A stretch of 64,000 nucleotides of DNA from Dromiciops gliroides (GCF_019393635.1 NC_057861.1:735828232-735892231); one strand, 5' to 3'; counted from the first letter of the stretch, positions 33,890 through 44,840 are shown. A program made the numbers and translations. The notes: a model not told the origin generated them from the letters alone.

Positions 33890-35070
33890 ATTAGAGAGGA
33901 ACTTTGACTGCCAAGGGTCATTTAGAGACTGCTAAAATCTCTTTCTTTTTTCTAATCTCATGTATCCTTCAATGAAATTTATGCAAACACACCATGATAA
34001 GCATCTTACATCCAAATGTTGGTCATTTGAAGCTTTTGAACCTAGTACCAAGGCACTATGAAAAAAAAATCACAGGAGATACCCATATTTGACTGCAACT
34101 TGAAAGGATCAGTCTCTCAATCTGCTTGGTATAAACAAAATAGTTGATGAAGAGTTATTTTCAGTGAACTATTTGATGACTGGTTTGACTAAATCAATTT
34201 TGGCATAGTACAGGCAGGTTTGAGGTTTACATTATTTGGTACCATATAAACAAGCCGGCTGATGGGTTGTGGAAATCATCCCCTTTTCAACAGGTATTGT
34301 TGGCAGTGGGTATGCAGTTTTTAATTAGCATTTTCCCCAATTTATTTTGTTACCTTTAACCTCTTCTTAGTCTCCCACAGAACATGACTGAGTTAGAATT
34401 GTATTAGTATGAGTCAAGAATTGTTCTTAAAGTGTTTTGGGGGTTATATTCTTATTTACGAGGGAATATGATTTTTAGCGTTTTGGTGAACAAAAATTCA
34501 ATCTTCTATTTGTCAAATAATGTGGTCATGTTGGCTGAGTCTTCTCTACTTTACTCTGGAAGGTACATTTCCAGTGACATACGGCTCTCTCAAATGACAA
34601 GCCCTTTTCTGAAGAGGTGTCTAGTTTGGGTGAACTTTGTTCATGAAAAAGTAATGAACACAGAGCTTGCTTTTTCTTAAATTCACTAACAACTCTGTTT
34701 CCCCATACTAAACGACTGTGGCATTCTTCTCCTGTAGCCATTAGAGGATTCTAAGTTCAACGGGGGCAGGGAGTAGCTATTCAAAAGCTGTAATAAAGGA
34801 GCTTCTTGAATAAGAATTTGTTATTCATTTTAATGTCTTCAAAAGGTAACATTCACTTCCTTCTCCCACCATGACTTTGAGTTCAAAAAAAGGGTGACTC
34901 AACATTCCCCATTACTTGAAATAAGTAATACACACTGCTTTTGAAACCAACTGGCAAAACAAACTGAATAACAAAAAGAGACTAAATTTATTTGTGCATT
35001 GTCTCTGTACTCCAAGTAAAGCAGAAAATTGAGACAGTGACTCTGGAGTGCTCCCCCTCTCCTCCAGAAT
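33890..35070. other. No recognised feature
   Basis: More than 1 kb of unique intronic sequence; the two opposing frames at 34432-34741 have no family resemblance. Confidence 0.45.
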
Positions 35071-35074
35071 CCTT

Positions 35075-35420
35075 AGCTTCCTTCAAGGTTGGATATCATC
35101 TTCTTTACTGACATCCCCAGCAACCTGTTCCTTTGGTTGGCTTAGATTTATTTCTTTGTGTACAGGTCATATCTTCCAGTAGAAGGCCAGCCCTTTCTTA
35201 TCTCACTGTTCTTCTTACCTGTTACTCCCCATCCATGCAATCTATGGATCAGCCATTCGAGCTTATTTGTTGTTCCCCACATATCATGAGTGTATCTCTT
35301 CTCACCTTTACACTAACCATCCCTTATGAGGTCTGAAATCTTCTCTTTCCTCACCACTGCCTCTTAGAACCAATTGTTTCTTAAAGAGTTGACTCCAGGT
35401 ATTTCTTCAGTAGGAGGAAG
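35075..35420 (+). mobile_element. Probable L2 fragment
   Basis: cttagcttccttcaaggttg and later gtctgaaatcttctctttcc fit decayed L2 3' sequence. Confidence 0.4.
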
Positions 35421-35465
35421 CTTCCTGGTCTCGTTCCTCACCAACCCCACCTCTCTGTCTTGGCA

Positions 35466-35735
35466 CAGTAGAGAACCAGACATGTAGTCAGAAAGACCTG
35501 GGTTCAAATATAGCCCCAGAACACTTACTAGCTGTGTGACCCCGGGCAAGTCACAGACTGTTTGCCTCAGTTTCCTCATCTGTAAAGTGGGGATAATAAT
35601 ATTATCTACCTTGCAGGGTTATTATCAAGATAAAATCAGATAATAATTATAAAGCATTTAGCACAGTGCCTTTTAAGTAAAAATGCTATATAAATGTTAG
35701 TTATTATTATTATTAATTATTATTATTATTCTCAC
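35466..35735 (+). mobile_element. MIR/THER SINE, full length with (ATT)n tail
   Basis: agaaagacctgggttcaaat, cttactagctgtgtgacccc, tgcctcagtttcctcatctg, ggttattatcaagataaaat, then tattattatt. Confidence 0.9.
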
Positions 35736-36091
35736 TTCCCCATTGCCTCCTTCTCTAAGATTACTTTCCATATACATATGAAGCCAGGTCCTAATTATTT
35801 GAAATTACAATTGTATGTAAAATATAAACATTGGTTCTAGTCCAGTGGAAATAGAGAGAGCAAATATGAATAATGTGGTTATTTCACAGGATTCATTACT
35901 GGCATTAATTGGCACTTAGTTGTATTCTTTTAAATTAAAAAAAAATTACATGTATTTATAATCTGAACTTCCAACTTGTACCCCCATTGACTCTATCCCC
36001 ATTAAATAAACAGATTAACCAGCTAAAATCTCATAAAAATAAATAAATGTGTGTGGAGCAAAGTTTTACATTGACCATACCTGAAAAAACT

Positions 36092-36418
36092 TTTCTTTCT
36101 TTCTTTCTCTTTCTTTCTTTCTCTCTTTCTCTCTTTCTTTCTCTCTTTCTCTCTTTCTTTCTCTTTCTCTCTCTCTTTCTCTCTTTCTCTCTTTCTTCCT
36201 TCCTTCCTTCCTTCCTTCCTTCCTTCCTTCCTTCCTTCCTTCCTTCCTTCCTTCCTTCCTTCCTTCCTTCCTTCCTTCCTTCCTTTCCTTCCTTCCTTTC
36301 CTTCCTTCCTTCCTTCCTTCCTTCCTTCCTTCCTTCCTTCCTTCCTTCCTTCCTTCCTTCCTTCCTTCCTTCCTTCCTTCCTTCCTTCCTTCCTTCCTTC
36401 CTTCCTTCCTTCCTTTTT
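36092..36418 (+). repeat. Long (CTTT)n-(CTTCC)n polypyrimidine tract
   Basis: About 327 bases with only C and T: a CTTT/CTCT section (to about 36194), then about 220 bases of CTTC repeats with two small interruptions near 36285-36300. The frames on both strands (to 157 residues) are repeat artefacts. Confidence 0.98.
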
Positions 36419-36510
36419 CTGTCTGTCTGCCTGTCATCTGTCAGTCTGTCTATCTTTATCAATATATCAATCATCTATCATCTATCTTTCTATATATGTA
36501 TCTATACCTT
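36419..36510 (+). repeat. (CTGT)n/(ATCT)n extension
   Basis: ctgtctgtctgcctgtcatc then atcatctatcatctatc. Confidence 0.9.
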
Positions 36511-36569
36511 CCTATTTTAAATTCATCAGATCTCTGGCAGGAGATGAATGGTGTGTTTCTTCTTTGGTC

Positions 36570-36995
36570 TTCTCTTCCATATATGCTTTATGTAACTTCC
36601 ATCTACCTGTTTTTGAATATATTCTCTTCTCCATTAGAATGTAAGCTCTTTAGGGCTTGGACAATATTTCTTTAGAGAAAACTGGTGGTGCAATGGTTAG
36701 AGTGCTGCGCCTGGAGTCAACAGAATCTTAGTTCAAATTCAGCTTCACACATTTATTAGTTGTATGATCCTAGACAAGTCATTTAATCTTTGTTGGTCTC
36801 AGTTTTCTCAACTGTGAAATGGGGATAATAATGGCAGCTATCTCATAGGATTTTTGTGAGGATGAAATGAGATAATATTATAAAAGCATTTAGCACAGTG
36901 CCTGGCACATAGTAGGTACTATATAAATAACTTCCTGTCCCTCCTCTTTAGATATTTAATACAGTGCCTGGAGCATAGTATACATTCAATAAATG
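36570..36995 (+). mobile_element. L2 3' end split by a THER/MIR SINE
   Basis: L2: attagaatgtaagctcttta and, to the right, gagcatagtatacattcaat. The inserted SINE 36682-36935 has gtggtgcaatggttagagtg, gatgaaatgagataatatta and cctggcacatagtaggtact. Confidence 0.8.
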
Positions 36996-37239
36996 CTTTC
37001 AGGTTGATTTATTGATCATTTTTCTCTAGTAGAATGAATTCCCCTTGAAAGCAGGAAGTATCTCTCTTTTGTCTTTGAGAGAAATGCAGTTAAACTGGCT
37101 TGATTTTATTAATATGGATGGAAAAGGATAGAGTTTATGGGTTTGGTTAATGTAGAAGTCACTTGATAGGTATCTCAACAATTATTTAATCACTGATAAC
37201 ATACATTTTTTCACTTCCAAAATATTTCAAGACTAATGT

Positions 37240-37288
37240 ACGTGTATATATCTATATCTATATGTATATAGATATAGATATAGATAGA
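37240..37288. repeat. (TATATC)n palindromic microsatellite
   Basis: tctatatctatatgtatata followed by gatatagatatagatag: the two halves are inverse of each other around atgtat. Confidence 0.9.
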
Positions 37289-37299
37289 CAAAAAAGTGT

Positions 37300-37630
37300 A
37301 ACTAAGTGCAGGCAGTAGGAGTATTAAATCAAGATGTTGAATTTACAGTTTACCTGTATTCCTTGAACAACATAAACACCTTGTCAGCAAAAATAATACA
37401 TTAAACAGATAGTGTGTTCAGGGTGAGCTCCTCACTATGTCTTACACTGCTATTAAAGGTTTTTATGTGACCTCAATAAGATAATGCTCCTTTCACACCT
37501 CACCCCCTGCTCCTTCTCACTTAAATTACCAAATGGAAAATTTCCAAGTTAGGCTCTGTGTAGACATGGCTATAATGTCCTGTTTAAACATGATCCTTAT
37601 AGATAGCTTTGATCTTCATGGGAGAGCAGT
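37300..37630. other. No recognised feature
   Basis: Unique intronic sequence. Confidence 0.45.
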
Positions 37631-37639
37631 CATCATTAT

Positions 37640-37735
37640 CATTCCTATTTTATAGAAGAGAAATTTGAAATTCAGAGAAGTTATATGAATTGCCTAAAAT
37701 TACACAGCAAGTGAGTGTCTAAGGTGCTACACTAA
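37640..37735 (-). mobile_element. MIR fragment
   Basis: tatagaagagaaatttgaaa, ttacacagcaagtgagtgtc. Confidence 0.55.
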
Positions 37736-38075
37736 ATTGATCACACCTTACTGGACAAGGGCCTTCAGTTTAATTTAATTCACTTCAGCTAACATAATAA
37801 ATTCAGCCTATGTATTTCTTTGGAGTGTGGCATAGCATAAAAAGCTGCCTATGGGTCCAAGATCTGTCCCTGATACATATTGATGATCTGACAATAGGCA
37901 AGTCATTCACTGTGATAACAGTTTGAAGGGGTGTTAAGGTCAAGTGAAGGAAATTTTGAGAATGAGGGAAACCTGGGCATGTTTATAGGCAGCAGTAAAG
38001 TGGCCACAGTGTAGGGAAAGGTTGAAAATGATGCAGGTAGGCCTTTACCAAAGTGAATCTTCTCAATCTACTATG

Positions 38076-38233
38076 TTTTTTTTTTTTGTTTTTGTGAGGC
38101 AGTTGGGGTTAAGTGACTTGCCCAGTGTCACACAGCTAGAAATTGTTAAGTGTCTGAAGCTGGATTTGAACTCAGGTCCTCCTGACTCCAGGGCCGGTGC
38201 TCTATCCACTGCACCCACTAGCTGCCCTTTCTA
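38076..38233 (-). mobile_element. tRNA-type SINE
   Basis: Flanked by the 11-base duplication aatctactatg (38065-38075) / aatccactatg (38234-38244). Confidence 0.95.
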
Positions 38234-38304
38234 AATCCACTATGTAATAGATGAGCTCTGTCCCAAGACAAAAATTGACTTGCAACTTGAATGTTATCTG
38301 AGAG

Positions 38305-38425
38305 AATTCAATAAGTTCAGAAAATATTTATTAAACAATTGTTGTATACAAGGCAGTTCTCTAGGTGTGGCAGATATACAAATAGAAATAAAACTGTCTC
38401 TTATAATTCCATTGGGGAAAGCAAT
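38305..38425 (-). mobile_element. L2 3' end
   Basis: aaaatatttattaaacaatt, gttctctaggtgtggcagat. Confidence 0.6.
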
Positions 38426-38428
38426 AGA

Positions 38429-38429
<1 letters not shown>

Positions 38430-38464
<35 letters not shown>
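38430..38464. repeat. (TA)n microsatellite
   Basis: About 16 TA units. Confidence 0.97.
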
Positions 38465-38467
<3 letters not shown>

Positions 38468-38503
38468 GCAAAATACATAATCCCATGGAGACCCTTATCA
38501 TAG

Positions 38504-38830
38504 AAAGGAAGGGGAGGGAGAAAAAAAAGAAGGGGGGAGAGTAAGAGATAATGAGAAAGAAAAAAGAGGGGGAGAAATAGAGAAAAAGAGAAATAGAGAG
38601 GAATGGATAGAGAGAGGAGAGAGGGGGAAGGGAGGAAGGAAGAAGGAGGGAGAGAGGGATAGGGAGAGGGAAAGAGAGGGAGGGAGGTAGCGGGAAAGGA
38701 GGGGAGAGGGTGAGACAGATTGAGAAAGCAAGAGAGAGGAGAGAGACAGAGAGATTGAGAGAGACAGAGACAAGGGGGTTTAGGGAGGGAGGAGAGGAGA
38801 GAAGATTAAGAGAAGAGAAAAGAGAGACAG
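38504..38830 (+). repeat. GA-rich purine tract
   Basis: About 325 bases of almost pure A and G (gagaggaatggatagagaga type); long opposite-strand Ser/Leu-rich frames here are artefacts. Confidence 0.96.
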
Positions 38831-38894
38831 TGTGCTTAAATCCTAAACACTTGCGCACTACAGCTATTGGGGAATTTAGAACCTGGATGCTGGT

Positions 38895-39220
38895 TGTTTC
38901 CCCCAGTAGACTGTAAAATCCTTGGAGGCAGACAGTTTTGTTTTGTCATTGTATCCCTAGTGTGAACCTGTGATTTCACTGGACTAAAGGATTTTCAGTG
39001 AGGAAACTCCCTCTTGCATCTGTTCTACAACTTTTATCTAGGTTCAAAGAAATTCTTGAGAGTACGGAGAAGGCAAATGACTTTTACAGGGTCATATAGC
39101 TATGATGAGGTGAAACAAAAACCTAGGTTTTCCTGATTTTGAAACTAGCACCGTAACTTCTTCTCTCAGCTACCTTCTGTCTGGCAAACAAAAGATCCTT
39201 AATAAATGCTTGCTGAACTA
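38895..39220 (+). mobile_element. L2 3' end split by an 'atcacaggt'-tail SINE
   Basis: L2: tagactgtaaaatccttgga and, to the right, ccttaataaatgcttgctga. Inserted SINE (minus) about 38966-39180: gtgaacctgtgatttcactg, tcttgagagtacggagaagg. Confidence 0.7.
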
Positions 39221-39303
39221 TGTGTCACTTACATCCAAATCACTTGCAAGTCGAGACCTCACCCTCTTGAAATCATTGGTCCTCTTCAAGAAAGGACAAA
39301 CCA

Positions 39304-39605
39304 GAAAAGAGAATTGTGTAATCTGATTGCAGATTGAACCATACTTTTTATACTTTTGTTGTTTTTCTCTTTTTTGAGGTTTTCCCCTTTTGTTCTGATT
39401 CTTATTTCACAACATGACTAATGCAGAAATATGTTTAATGTGATTGTACATATATAACCTATATCAATTGCTTTCTGTCTTGGGGAGGGGGGAGAGAAGG
39501 GAGGGAGAAAATTTTCGAACTCAAAGTTTTATAAAAACAAATGTTGAAAAATATCTTTACATTTAACTGGAAAATAATATAACACTTTATGAGAAAACAC
39601 AATAA
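39304..39605 (+). mobile_element. Marsupial LINE-like 3' end (unresolved family)
   Basis: gttttccccttttgttctga, acatgactaatgcagaaata, acctatatcaattgctttct, ggaaaataatataacac end. Flanked by aaaggacaaac (39291-39301) and gaaggacaaac (39614-39624), a likely target duplication. Confidence 0.6.
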
Positions 39606-39897
39606 AAAAGAATGAAGGACAAACAACCACAATCAGAATTGAATTGTAATGCCTTGGTTTTTTCTTTTTCTTTTTCTTTTCTTCTGATTGAATGTTATTA
39701 GTGTCCTATGGTCATTGTTTGCATTTCTGTTAGTGCTATGGTAACTAGGTTAGTAGGTTAGCTATAATAACTAGCTCTAGGTTTGTTTTAGAGTTCCCCA
39801 GTTTGATACCAGCATAAGGGCTTGAGTTTCATGAAGCTAGCAGAAGCTCCTTTTCCTCAACTAATCAAGCTATCGACCCAAGTCTTTGAAGGGCTGG

Positions 39898-40172
39898 TAT
39901 TTGTTGTTGTTTGTCCTCAGTTCTCAAAGGGGACCATGACATCTGGAGGTGACATCATGACTTTCACTGAATCGGATTTAAGTGAGGGAGGGCTGTTCAA
40001 GGTCACCAGCCTCTCTCCTCAAAAGCCATCTGGGTCCAGGGGCGAGATATACATCTGGAAGGCTGGTGATGGCCCTGATTCAGTTGGAGAACTTCTCCTT
40101 TTTAAGCTAAGTTCTTTCTCAGGTCTAAGTTGTCTGAGGCAACACCCATTCAATGATTAAAGCTAGGTAAGG
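39898..40172 (+). mobile_element. Marsupial interspersed repeat (RTE-driven SINE type?)
   Basis: tttgttgttgtttgtcctca, aaaggggaccatgacatctg, aagtgagggagggctgttca, ggtctaagttgtctgaggca, cacccattcaatgattaaag. I recognise the family as common in marsupials but am unsure of its name. Confidence 0.6.
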
Positions 40173-40350
40173 GAGGCAGCTAGGTGGTTCAGTGGATAAA
40201 TCACTGGCCCTGGATTCAGGGGACCTGAGTTCAAATCCACCCTCAGACACTTGACACTTACTAGCTGTGTGACCCTGGGCAAGTCACTTAACCCTCATTG
40301 TCCCAACAAAACAAAACCTTGAATAAAAGAAAAAATTGAAAGAATGAAAG
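40173..40350 (+). mobile_element. tRNA-type SINE inside the preceding repeat
   Basis: A perfect 15-base duplication taaagctaggtaagg at 40158-40172 and 40351-40365. The tail is A-rich and complex (aacaaaacaaaaccttgaat...). Confidence 0.97.
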
Positions 40351-40550
40351 TAAAGCTAGGTAAGGAAGAATCAGGAGAGATGTTAATTCAAATCTCACCT
40401 CTGAAACTAGTTGTAAGACTCCTGGCACTTAATCCCTCCAACCTTTAATCATATGTCAAATGGAAATAATAACATCCTTAGGATAAACCAAGGCAAGATT
40501 TTGTGTGTACTCATGAATCAGATGGGATAAAGTGCATACTTATACTTCAG
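40194..40550 (+). repeat. Dispersed duplication, copy 1 (source)
   Basis: 357 bases nearly identical to 43893-44251, starting inside the SINE and running about 185 bases past its right target duplication. This copy keeps the whole SINE and both duplications, so it is the parent. Confidence 0.95.
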
Positions 40551-40721
40551 TGTCAGCTATTATCATTGGTCAGGCAAAAGACTGAGGTCCTCTCTGAGCT
40601 GTGACTCTGTGATAATGGGTCATCAACTTTCCCAGACATAATAGGTCTGACCTTTCAGACTAAGTCAACCTGCCAAATGTACAATTTTCAACCTCTCCTA
40701 TTAACCCAATGGTCAAACTAG

Positions 40722-40758
<37 letters not shown>
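40722..40758 (+). repeat. (TG)n microsatellite
   Basis: Pure GT run. Confidence 0.97.
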
Positions 40759-40759
<1 letters not shown>

Positions 40760-41249
40760 GGGACACAGACTATAGGCACAGCCCACATCCCTTCATCTTC
40801 AAAACAAAGATGAACAATTGGGCTGACCTGCAGGATTGTGGGTAAGAAAAAACAGAGCATTGGGGTGAATTTAAATTCCTGACCTTCAGAAAGATCTTGC
40901 AAAAGAGTTCTACTTTGGCTTACTGCCCACAGAAACAATCTCTCCATGGACCAAGGGGGAGGGTCTCTTCTCTTTCCTTGAGCCCCCAAACACTGCTGGG
41001 AGGCCATTAAGCTCATGCCAGTAAACAATGACTTTCAAGTACTTGGACAAATATCAGGTGCTATGTAAATGATAAATAGTCATTATAAAACCCCATGAAT
41101 ATTTTAGAGCTCATCATCCATGGAACAGAAAGAAATGAGCCCAGATGGTGAGGAAAAATTGCTCAACAACAAAGCATGGCTTCCAGTGGATATCTCTGCC
41201 CATTTGAGAGTTAGGACCATAGTGTATTATGGGAAATAAGGATAATAGC

Positions 41250-41460
41250 TTCTTTCCACTTATAATCCACTTCATAATTTATCAATTTCTTTACTCTTAA
41301 CAACCTTGTGTGGCTATTATTATTATCCCCATTTTACAGAAGAGGAAAGCTGGGGCTGGAAAATGGCTTGTTAATAGTTATGCAGCTAGCAAGTGGCTAG
41401 CTAGGGGTCGAACCTAGGTCTTTGGATTCCAAAGACAATGATCTGATTACCATACCACGC
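41250..41460 (-). mobile_element. MIR/THER SINE
   Basis: ttattatccccattttacag, aagaggaaagctggggctgg, gtcgaacctaggtctttgga. Confidence 0.75.
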
Positions 41461-41710
41461 ACTGAAATATCCCTTTAATATGCCCTTCTAAGTACATATC
41501 TGTTAAAAGCACACAGCTGAGTACCTGTTTTGAATATCTTTTTGCCACATTGTGTCTATATCATTGGCGCCATTATGAAAATGCATCTCTCAAGTGCTAT
41601 TAATTCAATGCAAGAGATAGCAAGGATAAAGAAGATGTGAAAAGATCAGTGGTTTTGAAGTTGGAGTAGTTGGCTTCAAGAAATCAAAATCAGATGAAGT
41701 TAAGTATTTC

Positions 41711-42080
41711 CTGCAGTTGGTACAGGGGATAGAGTGCTGAGCCTGGTGTCAAGAAGTCTTGAATTCATATCCATCCTCAGACATTTACCAGCAGTGTGAC
41801 CTTGGACAAGTCAGTTATCCTCTTTTTTTCTCAATTTCCTGAATTGTAAAATGATAACAATTACTTCCCAGGGGTATGGTGACACAGGGTAGGCACCATA
41901 CTTTTTTTTTTTAAGTGAGGCAGTTGGGGTTAAGTGACTTGCCCAGGGTCACACAGCTAGTAAGTGTTAAGTGTCTGAGGCCGGATTTGAACTAAGGTAC
42001 TCCTGACTCCAGGGCCAGTGCTCTATCCACTGTGCCACCTAGCTGCCCCGGCACCATATAAATTTTAGCTATTATTATTT
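41711..42080 (+). mobile_element. MIR split by a tRNA-type SINE
   Basis: MIR (gggatagagtgctgagcctg, tggacaagtcagttatcctc). The minus-strand SINE 41902-42049 is flanked by ggcaccata (41892-41900, 42050-42058). Confidence 0.88.
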
Positions 42081-42099
42081 TTGTTGTTTTTAAGTCCTA

Positions 42100-42215
42100 T
42101 CTATGACACTTTACCTATGGATCTTGGTGGGCCTCATTTGCCTTGTTTGCAAAATGAAGGGTTGGACCAGAAGCCACCTGAAATTCTTTCTAGTTCTAGA
42201 TCTAATTTCCTATAA
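42100..42215 (+). mobile_element. MIR fragment
   Basis: gcctcatttgccttgtttgc, gaagggttggaccagaagcc. Confidence 0.5.
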
Positions 42216-42324
42216 AAAACAAAAGAAAGCAACTAATCCCAAACACATTCTTTTTATGTCAGCCTGTGGCCTCTGGCTGTTGGCAAAAATAGTTTGCTAA
42301 TGTAAGGGTGGCTCTGGTCTGTAT

Positions 42325-42705
42325 TGTACCTGACCCTTGACAATCTGCTTTCTTCTCTCTGTGTTTTTACTTATGGTCTTCCCTCTGCCTGGAATGTATT
42401 CTTCCCTTTTATCTTCATTTGTACTTTTCTGATTCCTACCCATCCTTCAATACCCAACTTAAGTCTGAGCACTTCCATAAAGCCATCCTGAATCTTCCTA
42501 ACCAGAAATGGTCTTCCCATCATCTCTATCCCATAGTGCTGGCTTTGTAGCCTTCTTAATGTGTTTTTTTTTTTTTTGCATTTTTCAATAGAGTACAGTC
42601 ATAAAAACCTTTGGTTACTTTGGGTCTGGGTTAGGTATTTTGTTTCTGGCTGCCAGCACATTGTATATACATAATAAATATACATTGAATTGAATGACTT
42701 AAAGA
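42325..42705 (+). mobile_element. L2 LINE 3' end
   Basis: tgcctggaatgtattcttcc, ctacccatccttcaataccc, cataataaatatacattgaa. Confidence 0.75.
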
Positions 42706-42709
42706 TAGG

Positions 42710-43170
42710 AAGCATAACTAACTCTGGAATATAGAGATAAAAAGAAAATAATACCTGCCCTCAGTGATCTTAGATTTGACTAGGGGGTGAAACAATATGA
42801 ATGAAAATAAGGTGAGTCAAGGAGAAAGTCTTATAACTGTTATAAACAGGAGGTGATTGGGGAAGCTTAATGGAGGAGCCTTAATGGGGGTTAGAAAGAT
42901 GGAAACTAAAGACTCATGGTCAGGAATGGAACCTAACAAGGAGTAGTAAGAATGTATCTACCTGGAGTTGTACAAAGTTAATGAAAAGGACTTTATATTG
43001 AAAAGGATGGAAATGGTCTTCAATCAAGGGCTGGATTGTGATTCATCATATATGTTGCAGAAGGGATACTTATTTAGGTATGGATTGAATTCAGTTTATC
43101 AGTGTCTCTTCTGAAATATGGCACCAGGATGAGACATAGGACACTCTATATAGTGTGTGTAAGGTAGAGT
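42710..43170. other. No confidently recognised feature
   Basis: Contains old-repeat-like words (agataaaaagaaaataatac) but no assignable family. Confidence 0.4.
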
Positions 43171-43179
43171 TCAGCATAA

Positions 43180-43220
43180 ACACACACACACACACACACA
43201 CGTATATATATATATATGCA
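43180..43220 (+). repeat. (CA)n-(TA)n microsatellite
   Basis: CA units passing into tatatatata. Confidence 0.95.
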
Positions 43221-43239
43221 TGTCTCTTTGTGTGTATAG

Positions 43240-43500
43240 CAACTAAAATTTATAAAGAACCTATTATCTGCCAGGTACTGGGCTAAGCATTTTATAGATA
43301 TTATCTCATATGATTCTCTGAATTTTTGGAGATATTATAATTACAATTTTACAAATGAGGAAACTGAGACAAACCGTGGTTAAGTGACTTGTCTAGGGTA
43401 ATACAGCCAATAAGTGTCTGAGGCTGGATTTGACCCCAGGTCTTCCTGACTTCAGGCCTAGCACTCTATCTTCTGAGTCACCTAGCTCACCTTTTTATGT
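43240..43500 (-). mobile_element. MIR/THER SINE, near full length
   Basis: ctattatctgccaggtactg, aaatgaggaaactgagacaa, gtggttaagtgacttgtcta, ggctggatttgaccccaggt. Confidence 0.88.
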
Positions 43501-43550
43501 ATTGTATTGTATTTTTATTTATTTTGTTAAATATTTCACAATTTCATTTT

Positions 43551-43705
43551 TTTGTTTTTGTTTTTTTGGGGGGGGCAATGAGGGTTAAGTGACTTTCCCA
43601 GGGTCACACAGCTAATAAGTGTCAAGTGTCTGAGACTGGATTTGAACTCAGGTACTCCTGAATCCAGGGCCGGTGCTTTATTCACTGTGCCACCTAGCCA
43701 CCCCT
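43551..43705 (-). mobile_element. tRNA-type SINE
   Basis: Perfect 14-base duplication cacaatttcatttt at 43537-43550 and 43706-43719. Confidence 0.97.
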
Positions 43706-43789
43706 CACAATTTCATTTTAATCTGGTTCCCCAGTACACTCAGGAGTTTGGCAGCATTTGATAACTCTGACTAACTCCTTTCCTTTAAA

Positions 43790-43892
43790 GGGAACTGAAT
43801 CCCAGAGAGGGGATTTGCCTGGGGTCATTTAGCTAGAGAGTTGCTGAGCCAGAATTTGTACTCCACCTCTAAATCTAGCATTCTCTCCATTA
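43790..43892 (-). mobile_element. MIR head fragment
   Basis: ggaactgaatcccagagagg, gagttgctgagccagaattt; cut at 43893 by the duplicated block. Confidence 0.55.
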
Positions 43893-44251
43893 GGATAAAT
43901 CACTGGCCCTGGATTCAGGGGACCTGAGTTCCAATCCACCCTCAGACACTTGACACTTACTAGCTGTGTGACCCTGGGCAAGTCACTTAACCCTCATTAC
44001 CCCAACAAAACAAAACCTTGAATAAAAGAAAAAAAATTGAAAGAATGAAAGTAAAGCTAGGTAAGGAAGAATCAGGAGAGATGTTAATTCAAATCTCTCC
44101 TGTGAAACTAGTTGTAAGACTCCTGGCACTTAATCTCTCCAACCTTTAATCATATGTCAAATGGAAATAATAACATCCTTAGGATAAACCAAGGCAAGAT
44201 TTTGTGTGTACTCATGGATCAGATGGGATAAAGTGCATACTTATGCTTCAG
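43893..44251 (+). repeat. Dispersed duplication, copy 2 (derived)
   Basis: 359 bases, about 97% identical by eye to 40194-40550. It begins within the SINE body (ggataaatcactggccctgg), lacks the SINE head and left duplication, and ends at gcttcag. Confidence 0.95.
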
Positions 44252-44676
44252 GAATTCTTTTTTTTACTCCATTTATTTAGAATTCTATTTCCCCCCAAAT
44301 TATATGTAAAAACAAAATTGATTTTAAAAACTTTGTGTTCCAAATGCTCTTCCTCCCTCCCTCCCTCCCCACCCCACTCAAGAACTCAAGCAATTCGATA
44401 TAAGCTATACATGTGTAGTCATGCAAAACATTTCCACATTAGAAAAAGGAATGAAAAATTATGTTTCAATCTGTATTCCAACACCATTAGTTCTTTCTCT
44501 GGAGTTGGATTGCATTTTGCATAAGGCCTTCAGAGTTGTCGGATTATTGTATTGCTAGAAATAATGAAGTCATTCACAGCAGATCATCTTACAATATTGC
44601 TGTTATTTTGTATACAGTACATTTCACTTTTCATCAGCTCATGCAAGTCTTTCCAGGTTTTTCTGATTAGCTCACC
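44252..44676 (-). mobile_element. Marsupial LINE-like 3' end (family of 39304)
   Basis: The reverse complement contains aacctggaaagacttgcatg, tccagagaaagaactaatgg, tagcttatatcgaattgctt and ggaacacaaagtttttaaaa, matching 39304-39605 in its 3' half. Confidence 0.65.
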
Positions 44677-44831
44677 TTTTTTTCCTCTTTTTTTTGGCAG
44701 GGCAATGAGGGTTAAGTGACTTGCCCAGGGTTACACAGCTAGTAAATGTCAAGTGTCTGAGGCCAGATTTGAACTCAAGTCCTCCTGAATCCAGAGCTGG
44801 TGCTTTAACCACTGTGCCACCTAGCTGCCCC
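44677..44831 (-). mobile_element. tRNA-type SINE
   Basis: Duplication tagctcacc (44668-44676) / tagttcacc (44832-44840). Confidence 0.94.
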
Positions 44832-44840
44832 TAGTTCACC

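Noticed and set aside
36031-36520. Long frames on both strands over the CTTC tract
   Set aside because: They translate only the simple repeat (KEGR / SFLP units).
38361-38916. Ser/Leu-rich 165- and 91-residue minus frames
   Set aside because: Antisense of a GA-rich tract; not coding.
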